From contig CAXXHY010000046.1 in NCBI GenBank assembly GCA_963667575.2, forward strand, positions 45,644 through 109,643: 64,000 nucleotides of DNA, read 5' to 3'. Source of the DNA: G963665495 sp963667575 (GTDB lineage Bacteria > Desulfobacterota > Desulfovibrionia > Desulfovibrionales > Desulfovibrionaceae). Position numbers and translations under genes: made by a program. Positions 17,953-25,527 of this stretch are shown piece after piece. The notes below the pieces were generated by a model. That model saw only the letters and a list, made by a program, of their open reading frames with translations, did no database searches and was not told the DNA's origin. Each line of letters opens with the position of its first letter. Positions within the stretch are counted from its first letter, which is position 1.

Positions 17953-19038
17953 TCAACGTTCGAGAAGATAAGACCTCGAAAGGCAGACCTTGACGCCGTC
18001 CTCTTCCGTATTGGCCAGACGGATGCGCCTGAAGGTCGGCAACAGCTCCAGAAATTTATCAAAGATGCGCGGATCGAACAGCTTGCCGCGTTCTTCCCGC
18101 ATGATGGAAAGCGCTTCGTGCTCGGGCAGGGCCTTGCGGTAGGCGCGGTCCTGAATCAGCGCGTCGTACACGTCGCAGACAGTGGTGATCCGGGCGCTTT
18201 CGGGAATATCCTCCCCTTGCAGCCCGTCAGGATAGCCGTGTCCATCCCAATGCTCGTGATGGTGCAAGGCAATGTCCCGTGCCATGCGCAGCAGGGAAAT
18301 ATCCGATCCGGCCAGCATCCTGGCGCCGATCTCCGTATGGCTTTTCATGATGGCCATCTCGGATGCGTTCAGCTTGCCCGGCTTGAGCAGAATGGCGTCG
18401 GGAATGCCGATCTTGCCCACATCGTGCATGCTGGCGGCGATGCGCAGGTCATAGGCCTTCTTCAGGGTCCAATCCAGGGCTATGGACAGCTGCTCCGCGT
18501 ACAATCCGATACGCCGGATATGCGCGCCGGTTTCCTCGTCGCGGTAATCCGAAGCAACCACCAGGCGCAGTGCGATCTCTTCCTCCCGGTCCCGGATGCT
18601 CTTGGTCCGGCGGGCCACTTCGGCTTCCAGAAACTCCTTGGTCAGCAACACTTCACGCGAACTCTGCAGCTGCTCCCTGCAGGTCCGGAAAGCCTTGCCC
18701 ATTTTTTTGAGCAGCAACACCCGCTGTCCATTTATAAAGGTGGCCGAGGCCTCGAAAGTATGATCCGTGCCGTTGTTGTCCGTCTCCAGCCAGACATCCG
18801 AGTCCAGCATGCCGTCACCCGCCGTCTGCCAGAACTCCTCGGCCTCGGACAGGAAAAAATGCAGCACTTCGAAGGTTCCGGCAAAATCCAGTTCTTCTCC
18901 CTTGACCGGGGAATGCCGGAAAAAACAGGCCATGAACGGCGGCGGATCGCAGAGAATGCGAAAGCGGGTCTCCCCCAGGGGAGCGAGCAAAACAATGTCC
19001 AGACTGCCGGGCAAGGCTGCAAGCAAACTCTCGTACAT
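17953..19038 (-). CDS. HD-GYP domain protein
   Basis: A 361-residue protein (ATG 19038 after GGGGG; GTG 19044 also possible). The N-terminal about 130 residues are a PAS-like or unknown sensory region (ILCDPPPFMACFF, FEASATFINGQRVLLLKKM). A helical linker follows, then an HD-GYP domain with HDVGKIGIPDAILLKPG, HTEIGARML and HHEHWDGHGYPDGL, all metal- and substrate-binding residues present. HD-GYP proteins hydrolyse c-di-GMP to GMP or act as effectors. It lies 20 bp after the small-GTPase gene and is the last gene of that minus-strand operon, hinting at a link between the GTPase module and c-di-GMP. Confidence 0.92.
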   Translation of the reverse strand: MYESLLAALPGSLDIVLLAPLGETRFRILCDPPPFMACFFRHSPVKGEELDFAGTFEVLHFFLSEAEEFWQTAGDGMLDSDVWLETDNNGTDHTFEASATFINGQRVLLLKKMGKAFRTCREQLQSSREVLLTKEFLEAEVARRTKSIRDREEEIALRLVVASDYRDEETGAHIRRIGLYAEQLSIALDWTLKKAYDLRIAASMHDVGKIGIPDAILLKPGKLNASEMAIMKSHTEIGARMLAGSDISLLRMARDIALHHHEHWDGHGYPDGLQGEDIPESARITTVCDVYDALIQDRAYRKALPEHEALSIMREERGKLFDPRIFDKFLELLPTFRRIRLANTEEDGVKVCLSRSYLLER

Positions 19039-19058
19039 GACCACCCCCTTCTGTACGC

Positions 19059-19559
19059 TCAGATGTTTTCCAGCATTTTACGGGCCAGGCCCAGAAAACC
19101 GGTTTCCACTTCCAGGCCGGATTTGGCACTGGTCCGCAACACGGTCCAGCCCATCTGGCGGCACAATTCCAGGTCCGCCTCGGTAATTTCCCATTGATCC
19201 GACAGGTCGTCCTTGTTCAGCAGCAGCAGAAAAGGCAAGTCACCGTAAGAAGCGGCGACCTTTTCATGAATTTTCAGCGCTTCCACAAAGGTACGCGGGC
19301 GCGTGCCGTCCGCCACAAGCAGGTAGCCCGAGGCCCCGCGCAAATAGGTCAAGCGGATTTTATTGAAATCGTCTTCGCCTTCCAGATCCCAGAGCATGAG
19401 CATGACGTCCTTGCCGTCCACGGCTACGACCTTTTTGTCCACCTTGACGCCCACCGTGGTCTGGTACTTTTCCGAAAACAAGGACTCCACGAAGCGCTTT
19501 ACCAGACTCGTTTTTCCCACTGCAAAAGAACCCAACATGCATATTTTCTTTTGAATCAT
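19059..19559 (-). CDS. Ras-like bacterial small GTPase
   Basis: A 166-residue protein made of a single Ras-superfamily GTPase domain. G1 is GSFAVGKTSL, G2 a Thr in the YQTTVGVKV stretch, G3 WDLEGED (canonical DxxG as DLEG), G4 NKDD and G5 TSAKSG. There is no lipidation motif or membrane segment. It belongs with the Rab/Roc/MglA-like prokaryotic GTPases (COG1100 type). In place of the switch-II Gln of Ras it reads GED, so intrinsic hydrolysis may need a partner. The ATG overlaps the stop of the OmpA-like gene by four bases (ATGA), a strong sign that the products work together. Confidence 0.92.
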   Translation of the reverse strand: MIQKKICMLGSFAVGKTSLVKRFVESLFSEKYQTTVGVKVDKKVVAVDGKDVMLMLWDLEGEDDFNKIRLTYLRGASGYLLVADGTRPRTFVEALKIHEKVAASYGDLPFLLLLNKDDLSDQWEITEADLELCRQMGWTVLRTSAKSGLEVETGFLGLARKMLENI

Positions 19560-21715
19560 TGTCCAGATCCGTTTTGACCGCCATGAGACGCGCCCGTAAG
19601 TTGGTTGAACAGGACCACGCGCAGGGTGACGCGTCTGTCCATTTGCAGCTGTGCCTCGGAAAGGCCTGTCTTGCCCTTGCTGGGGATGGCGCTCCGCGTG
19701 GTCAGCAACGAGGAAGCAACCCCATGCGTGATCAGAAACTCTTTGACGGTTTCAGCCCTTTTCGCGGCCAGCGCCAGGTTGTAGGCCTCTGTTCCCTTGT
19801 TGTCCGCATGCCCGATCACTTCGAGGTGAAAGGTCATATCCAGATGCAGCAATAACCGTTGCAAGGCAAGGGCCTGGGTGCCGATGCGGCGCAGAATCTT
19901 TTCCTGCCGGGACAATAAATGCGTGGTATTGAATTTGAACAGCAGCCAGGCTGATTCAATGCCGTCGATAAGCGGCTGCAAAGCCTCCAGATCCGTATCC
20001 ACAACCGCCTTGTCCATGAACCTGGAGATCCCGACAATGGTCGGCGCCAACCGCTCGGCAGTCATAATCCAATCATGGCCGGCTCTGCCGTTCGCGCTCA
20101 AAATGGAGTCCGCGTACTGCAGAGAAACGGTGGAAGGCGGTTCCAGCACTTCATGGGCCCGCTTGAGCACGATGACAGGATCCAGGGACTGAAACCGGGC
20201 CCAATGTCCGGAAACATTCGCAGTGCTCAGCCCGGTCTGTGGCAACAACGACTCCGGATCAGCCGCCAGTGCGTCACGGAACCCTGTGACCACAAACTTG
20301 CCGTCGCGCTTGTCCGAACTGGTGACCTCTATGCCCGGAGTCTCGGCAAGCAGCTGGAGATAGCGCTCCCAATGGGGCAGCAGCGGATCGGCCTGTTCGG
20401 CCACATTAAAGTGCGCCTGGGAGATCCCGGGCAGCAGAGGAGTCAGCTCTCTGGCCTTGCGAAGCCACTGGGGCATGGCGCTGCCGCTGACCCGCAGCAC
20501 GCCGTCGGACAGGGCGAACCGCACGGACTCGGGCGGCTTCAGCGCTTCCTGAAATCTTTTCAGCACAAACTGCGTTTCCAGGGCCTGATACGGAACGAAC
20601 TGATAGCGGATTTCGCCAAAGCGGGGAGGCACTTCCGCGGCCACGTTCTGCGGCGGACGGGACAGAGGATCGCGCAGTCCTTTGATAAAGGGCTGGCCGC
20701 CGCCCGCCGAATCGAGCACCACATAGCCAGGCTCATTGATGAAACGGTCCACGATGCTGTTCCAGGCGTAATGATCGCGTATCCCCAGGGCAGCCCAGGC
20801 CAGCAAGGAAACGACCACGACCAGCAGCAGCACCCGGAAATAGGGAAAGCCCTTTTTCCTTTCCTCGCGGTACCGGGTAACCAGGCAATCCTCCAGCTGC
20901 GGACGGATGGCTTCGAACGGTTCGGCGTCCCCGGCGAACTCCACCAGTTCCCTGCCCTTTTGCAGCACAATGGCTTCCAGCGCGTCGCTGAACAGATAAT
21001 GCAGTTCCTCCGGGGGTTCGCCGCGGACCACGGCCGCCAGATAGGCGCTGGCGCCGCGTTCGACAACTATGGTCAGCTCGCCGATCCGCAATACGTCCAG
21101 GGATTCTTCCGCATTGGGGTCAAAGGAATCCCGGACGAAATCCTGGATGGCGGTGAACATGCCGGAGACCATGTCCGCATCCTGGTAGGCCACGTCCTGG
21201 GCCACCGCATGCTGCAGCAGCAGTCCGGTGTCTCCATGAATCAGAAAGACCTGTTCCACGCGGTACTCCAGACTGTGCAGGAGCACTATTTCTGCAAAGG
21301 ACTTGCCCGTACGCAGTGCGAGCAGCCGCCATTTCAGACCTCTCAGGGAAAAGCTGTGCTCGAGCGCATGGTTGAAGGACTGGATCATGGAACGGATGGC
21401 CTCGGCGATGGACTTGCGTATCGCCGGGCCCATGACGGGAAACAGGGCGCGTGAAAGCGTCTGGGGATCGCGCTTGACAGACGAATGGAGAATCTCCTCC
21501 ACCGTGGGCAACAGGGCGGAAACCAGCTGCTTGTCCTTACCCTGACGCAGGGCAATGGCTTCGGGCAGACTCCGGCTTACATCCCTGGCCAGCTTCGTGG
21601 CGTCGTCAAGCCTTGAGGTCAGCTCCCTGAGCTGCTCGATTTCCTTGTCGACCAGAAGTCCGCGCAACCGCTCCAGTTCGTCGCCGGGCGCATCAGAGGA
21701 CCGATCATCAGCCAT
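19556..21715 (-). CDS. trans-envelope OmpA-family protein with cytosolic roadblock/longin-like region
   Basis: A 719-residue bitopic inner-membrane protein. Residues 1-290 are cytosolic: a helical, probably coiled part (about 15-60), then a region (about 145-235: VEQVFLIHGDTGLLLQHAV, MVSGMFTAIQDFVRDSF, IGELTIVVERGASAYLAAVV) whose strand/helix pattern suggests a roadblock/longin-like domain. One membrane segment lies at about 293-311. The periplasmic part has BON-like stretches (about 390-545) and a C-terminal OmpA peptidoglycan-binding domain (about 600-705, GHADNKGTEAYNLALAAKRAE). Roadblock proteins regulate small GTPases, and this gene overlaps a Ras-like GTPase gene by ATGA. It is inferred to link cytosolic GTPase state to the cell wall. 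The roadblock assignment is by pattern only. Confidence 0.85.
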   Translation of the reverse strand: MADDRSSDAPGDELERLRGLLVDKEIEQLRELTSRLDDATKLARDVSRSLPEAIALRQGKDKQLVSALLPTVEEILHSSVKRDPQTLSRALFPVMGPAIRKSIAEAIRSMIQSFNHALEHSFSLRGLKWRLLALRTGKSFAEIVLLHSLEYRVEQVFLIHGDTGLLLQHAVAQDVAYQDADMVSGMFTAIQDFVRDSFDPNAEESLDVLRIGELTIVVERGASAYLAAVVRGEPPEELHYLFSDALEAIVLQKGRELVEFAGDAEPFEAIRPQLEDCLVTRYREERKKGFPYFRVLLLVVVVSLLAWAALGIRDHYAWNSIVDRFINEPGYVVLDSAGGGQPFIKGLRDPLSRPPQNVAAEVPPRFGEIRYQFVPYQALETQFVLKRFQEALKPPESVRFALSDGVLRVSGSAMPQWLRKARELTPLLPGISQAHFNVAEQADPLLPHWERYLQLLAETPGIEVTSSDKRDGKFVVTGFRDALAADPESLLPQTGLSTANVSGHWARFQSLDPVIVLKRAHEVLEPPSTVSLQYADSILSANGRAGHDWIMTAERLAPTIVGISRFMDKAVVDTDLEALQPLIDGIESAWLLFKFNTTHLLSRQEKILRRIGTQALALQRLLLHLDMTFHLEVIGHADNKGTEAYNLALAAKRAETVKEFLITHGVASSLLTTRSAIPSKGKTGLSEAQLQMDRRVTLRVVLFNQLTGASHGGQNGSGQ

Positions 21716-21723
21716 GACGACAA

Positions 21724-22326
21724 TCAGTCAAACTTGGAAAAAAGCGTATCGCCGAGTTCGCTGTTCAACCGCAAGGCCATGTCCGTCAGCATGGAGGAAA
21801 GCACGTTGCGCTCCACCATGTCGTGGCGAATTCCGGAAGCAGTCTTTCTGAGGGCGGACTGGGCTTCGTCATGCTTGATCCGGATGTCGTCGCTGAGGCT
21901 TTTGGCCTGGTCCAGAAGCTGCTGGCGCAGTTCACGGGCCTGCTTTTCCTGGCTGTTGTCCAGCTGCTGAATCTTTTTATCCAGGGCCGCAGCGGAACTT
22001 TTAAGATCCTTTGCAATTTCGGCAAGAGCGTCCCCCCGGTCGCGCTGCTCGGTCTCGATGCGCTCGAAAAGCGCCTGCAGTTCGCCTTTGAGATAGGTTT
22101 CCAGTGAATCCAGGCGATTTTTGAACTCCGACTTGGCTTCACTGATCTCCTTGGCGAAATGTTCGTTCATTTGCGTCAGCTTCTTGTCAAGATTCTTCAT
22201 CTGCGCACCGAAAAGCAAATCGCGAATCTTATCCATGTTGGCCGTATCAGGCTCCATGACTTCGGGCCTGGACATCGCTTCGTCGGCAGATTCCACGTCA
22301 TGCGTGTTGCTGGCATCCTGATTCAT
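21724..22326 (-). CDS. coiled-coil protein, first gene of the GTPase-OmpA operon
   Basis: A 200-residue, highly charged protein with no membrane segment. Residues about 35-165 form one long predicted coiled coil (heptad-like runs such as MKNLDKKLTQMNEHFAKEI and LDKKIQQLDNSQEKQARELR). The N-terminal 30 residues are acidic and probably disordered, and the last 30 are helical (MLTDMALRLNSELGDTLFSKF). ATG 22326 has a clear GAGGAAAAC ribosome-binding site. It ends 8 bp before the OmpA-like gene, so it probably supplies a cytosolic scaffold for that protein. I do not know a named family. Confidence 0.8.
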   Translation of the reverse strand: MNQDASNTHDVESADEAMSRPEVMEPDTANMDKIRDLLFGAQMKNLDKKLTQMNEHFAKEISEAKSEFKNRLDSLETYLKGELQALFERIETEQRDRGDALAEIAKDLKSSAAALDKKIQQLDNSQEKQARELRQQLLDQAKSLSDDIRIKHDEAQSALRKTASGIRHDMVERNVLSSMLTDMALRLNSELGDTLFSKFD

Positions 22327-22906
22327 GTTTTCCTCCCCTTCGCTTTGCCGGAACTGCTGGCTCTTTCATTACAATTTGGATCGAAGCTTAACAAAAATAT
22401 CAATTTTTGGATACCGAATATTTCACGTCCCCCTTTACCGGTCGGTATTTCACAAGGACAGCAACTGGCCCGGGGCCGGAAAGAAGCGCTATTCGATAAA
22501 ACGGAGGGAAGGCACAAGAAGACGTGCGGTTGCGGCAGGCCCTGGAGGAGATTCCCCCCCGAAAATTTCCAACCAGGGCATATTCGCATGCTATCGGCAG
22601 CTTCAAAATAAAACTTTACCCTTTGCGAAAAGGTATTCTTAAGACTGACTGGGGATTTCTTGAATTTTTCCCAACCTGATCCTCCCCAAAACCCATCCGA
22701 AGTTCCCCATTTCAGCTTCCAGCCCCCCTGATTTGCCTAAAAACAGTACCGCGCACCTGTTTTTAGTGTCTCAATATTAAGCAAATCTAAAGTTAATATT
22801 AATAACTAGAGAAAATACTTTTACATAAAATTACATTCTTTATTGATTCCTTAATGGATGTTTCGTGTCTCCGCCTACGTATATATAAAAAACAAACGGA
22901 GGCGTC
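22327..22906. other. AT-rich intergenic region between divergent operons
   Basis: About 580 bp with no convincing gene; short frames here have no ribosome-binding site or family pattern. The last 170 bp are strongly AT-rich (runs such as AAAGTTAATATTAATAACT) and probably hold the promoter of the zinc-finger/flagellar operon. The left part should contain the promoter of the coiled-coil/OmpA/GTPase operon. I found no clear sigma-28 or sigma-54 consensus. Confidence 0.5.
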
Positions 22907-23152
22907 ATGCGAACCACAGGGAACGACTACATCATTGATACGGGGACAAAATTGTGGGGAGGAGACATGCATGAAGGACTCTGTATGAGCTCGCTGCTTT
23001 GTCCGGGACACAACACGATTGCTGCATACATCGATAAAAAACTGCCGGCAAAAGTAAGATCAATTGTTGAATCACACATGTCTTCCTGTAAAGAATGTCG
23101 CACAGAAATTTTTGAACTGAGAAAAATTTTAAAATACTTGGACGAAGAATAA
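22907..23152 (+). CDS. small zinc-finger (anti-sigma-factor-like) protein heading the flagellar operon
   Basis: An 81-residue protein with the zf-HC2/ZAS pattern: C-x2-H-x(n)-AAYIDKKLP-x(n)-VESHM-x3-C-x2-C (LLCPGHNTIAAYIDKKL, ESHMSSCKECR). Such zinc-binding modules often form the N-terminal part of anti-sigma factors, but no membrane or extended domain follows here. Two starts are equally well served: ATG 22907 after CGGAGGCGTC and ATG 22967 (61 residues) after GGGGAGGAGAC. It ends 10 bp before flgD and is likely co-transcribed, so a regulatory role in flagellar expression is a reasonable inference. Confidence 0.75.
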   Translation: MRTTGNDYIIDTGTKLWGGDMHEGLCMSSLLCPGHNTIAAYIDKKLPAKVRSIVESHMSSCKECRTEIFELRKILKYLDEE

Positions 23153-23162
23153 GGAGAGAGAT

Positions 23163-23870
23163 ATGTACATCGACGCAACAACATATACCAATTCCGCATA
23201 TTCTTCATCAGAAGACGAAGAATCCTCATCCGAAATTAGCGCAGAAGATTTTCTGGAACTTCTTGTAGCGCAATTGGAGAATCAGGATCCGTTGAATCCC
23301 ACTGATGATGCAGAGATGCTTGCCGAATTGGCTCAAATGTACACTCTCGAAGAAATGTCAACAATGAACGAGAACCTGGAAACAATGACTTCGCAGTTGA
23401 ACCTCATTCTGGTCAACAGCGCCGTAAGCTTCATCGGACAGGAAGTCATCGCGGAAGGCGACACCATCACTGTGGACGATACGGACATCAGTGAAATCAC
23501 CTACACGCTCGATGAAGACGCTGTTTCCGGAGAAGTCTCCATCTACGACGAAGACAGCAACATCGTCCAGACCGTGACCCTGACCGAATTGGAAGGCGAA
23601 ACTGAGCATACCTTCCAGTGGGATGGATACGACGACGACGGCAACTACGTGGATGACGGAACCTACACGGTCAGCTTCACCTGCTACAACGAAGACGGCG
23701 AAGTGGTTTCCGTAGACACGACGGCCACAGGAGTCGTCACCGGCATCACCACGGATGACGGCAGCACGGTGTTCGAACTCGCGGACGGACGCACGGTGGC
23801 CATGACCGATGTCATCAAGGTTTCCAGCCCGTCCACTGACGACAGCGACGACAGCGACGATGATTCCTAA
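23163..23870 (+). CDS. flgD: flagellar hook-capping protein FlgD
   Basis: A 235-residue hook assembly scaffold. The N-terminal FlgD segment is clear: FLELLVAQLENQDPLNPTD, then LAQMYTLEEMSTMNENLE. A central FlgD Ig-like/tudor region follows (GQEVIAEGDTITV, FQWDGYDDDGNYVDDGTYTVSF, FELADGRTVAMTDVIKV). The protein is very acidic and ends in a Ser/Asp tail (SDDSDDDS). FlgD caps the growing hook and is exported by the flagellar T3SS. An AAGGAGAGAGAT ribosome-binding site precedes the ATG. It is followed by flgE at 37 bp. Confidence 0.95.
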   Translation: MYIDATTYTNSAYSSSEDEESSSEISAEDFLELLVAQLENQDPLNPTDDAEMLAELAQMYTLEEMSTMNENLETMTSQLNLILVNSAVSFIGQEVIAEGDTITVDDTDISEITYTLDEDAVSGEVSIYDEDSNIVQTVTLTELEGETEHTFQWDGYDDDGNYVDDGTYTVSFTCYNEDGEVVSVDTTATGVVTGITTDDGSTVFELADGRTVAMTDVIKVSSPSTDDSDDSDDDS

Positions 23871-23907
23871 CCCTAGAATGATCGATATTTTTCAGGAGGC
23901 ATAGCAG

Positions 23908-25503
23908 ATGTCTACATTAACAAGCGCAATGTGGTCCGGAGTCAGCGGACTTACCGCTCACAGCCAGGGCATCACCGTTGTCGGCAACAACCTGGCCAAT
24001 ACCAGCACCACCGGTTACAAAGCCGCCTCGACCACCTTTGAGGATGTGTTCTACTCCACAGTGGGCACGGCCAACGGCACTTCCCAGGTTGGCAACGGTG
24101 TCGCCGTATCCAGCATCTACCAGGATTTCTCCTCGGGTTCGTTCACGACGTCCACCTCGTCCACCGACCTGGCCATCGACGGCAACGGCTTCTTCATGGT
24201 CAGCGATCCCACCACCGGCGAAGTTTACTATACGCGTTCGGGCAACTTCTCCTTTGACGAAGACGGTTACCTGGTCAACGCTGCCGGTTACCGGGTTCAG
24301 GGCTGGGATGTGGGCGAAGAAACCTCGAGCGGACGCGTTACCACTTCCGGCGCCCTCGGCGACCTCGTTCTGGACAGCTACCAGTGTTCGCCTTCGGCCA
24401 CCTCGCTGGTCACCGCACTGGTCAACCTGGACTCCACCAGCGAAGGCGCTGCCACGGACGAAGACAATCCCTTCTTTGCTCTGGCCAGCGAATGGGACGG
24501 CTCCGCGGAAGAATCCCTCGGCGATTCCGACTACACCTACCAGACCACCATCACGGTCTACGACGAGGCAGGCACCAGCCATACCCTGACCATCTATTTC
24601 GACAAGGTCGACGAAGACAGCGTAACCAGCGGATCCAGCGGAAGCTCCTACTGGGAATTCATCGTCACCTGCGACGCCGACGAAGACGGCCGTACCATCA
24701 ATGGACAGAGTCTTTCCGGCACTTCCAACGCGGGACTTCTGATGATGGGTACGCTGACTTTCAACTCCTCGGGCGTACTTACCGGATCGAGCGCCTATAC
24801 ATTGTCCTCCAACGCGTCAGGAGACTTGAGCGACCTGTCCAACTGGACGCTCGCGGACGTGGATGAGGACGGTTACCCCATATGTACGGCCAACTTTACG
24901 GGGTCTTCCAACGCCAGCACCACGGGCGAATCCAACGCCCTGAGCATCGGCATCAACCTGGGCATCAGCAGCAACAACGGCGACGACGAATACGCCTGGA
25001 ACGCCACCGGAGTCACCGCCGCCGATATCGGCACCGATGCGGACAACCTGGTCAATTACGCCGATCCCCTGATCGACGCCAACGCCACCACTTCTTACGA
25101 TTCCTCGTCATCCACCATCAGTACGAGCCAGGACGGCTACGCGGCGGGCTTTCTGGAAGATATCGAAATCGACGAAAACGGCGTGGTCGCGGGCAACTTC
25201 TCCAACGGGCAGACCATCGACCTGTTCGTCATCGGCCTGGCAAGCTTTGTCAACGAAAACGGACTGAACCAGGAAGGGGCCAACCTCTACTCCCAGACCG
25301 AGGAATCCGGCCTGGCCACCACGGGCATTGCCGGAACCAGCAACCTGGGGTCCATCGAGTCCTACACCCTGGAAGCCTCCAACGTGGACCTGTCCACGGA
25401 AATGGTCGAACTGATCTCGCTGCAACGCGGCTATCAGTCCAACTCCAAGGTCATCACCACTGTAGATACGCTGCTTTCCGAAGCACTGAACCTGAAGCGC
25501 TAA
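23908..25503 (+). CDS. flgE: flagellar hook protein FlgE
   Basis: A 531-residue hook structural protein, longer than the about 400 residues of enteric FlgE because of an expanded middle (about 170-430). The N-terminal rod/hook motif is SMWSGVSGLTAHSQGITVVGNNLANTSTTGYKAA, seen here in its two halves around residues 6-40, followed by the DLAIDGNGFFMV strand. The C-terminal FlgE motif is VELISLQRGYQSNSKVITTVD. The composition is extremely acidic with few Lys or Arg. A strong GGAGGCATAGCAG site precedes the ATG, and flgK starts 24 bp downstream. Confidence 0.96.
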   Translation: MSTLTSAMWSGVSGLTAHSQGITVVGNNLANTSTTGYKAASTTFEDVFYSTVGTANGTSQVGNGVAVSSIYQDFSSGSFTTSTSSTDLAIDGNGFFMVSDPTTGEVYYTRSGNFSFDEDGYLVNAAGYRVQGWDVGEETSSGRVTTSGALGDLVLDSYQCSPSATSLVTALVNLDSTSEGAATDEDNPFFALASEWDGSAEESLGDSDYTYQTTITVYDEAGTSHTLTIYFDKVDEDSVTSGSSGSSYWEFIVTCDADEDGRTINGQSLSGTSNAGLLMMGTLTFNSSGVLTGSSAYTLSSNASGDLSDLSNWTLADVDEDGYPICTANFTGSSNASTTGESNALSIGINLGISSNNGDDEYAWNATGVTAADIGTDADNLVNYADPLIDANATTSYDSSSSTISTSQDGYAAGFLEDIEIDENGVVAGNFSNGQTIDLFVIGLASFVNENGLNQEGANLYSQTEESGLATTGIAGTSNLGSIESYTLEASNVDLSTEMVELISLQRGYQSNSKVITTVDTLLSEALNLKR

Positions 25504-25527
25504 CCCTGAGTAATCGAGGATAGTGAT

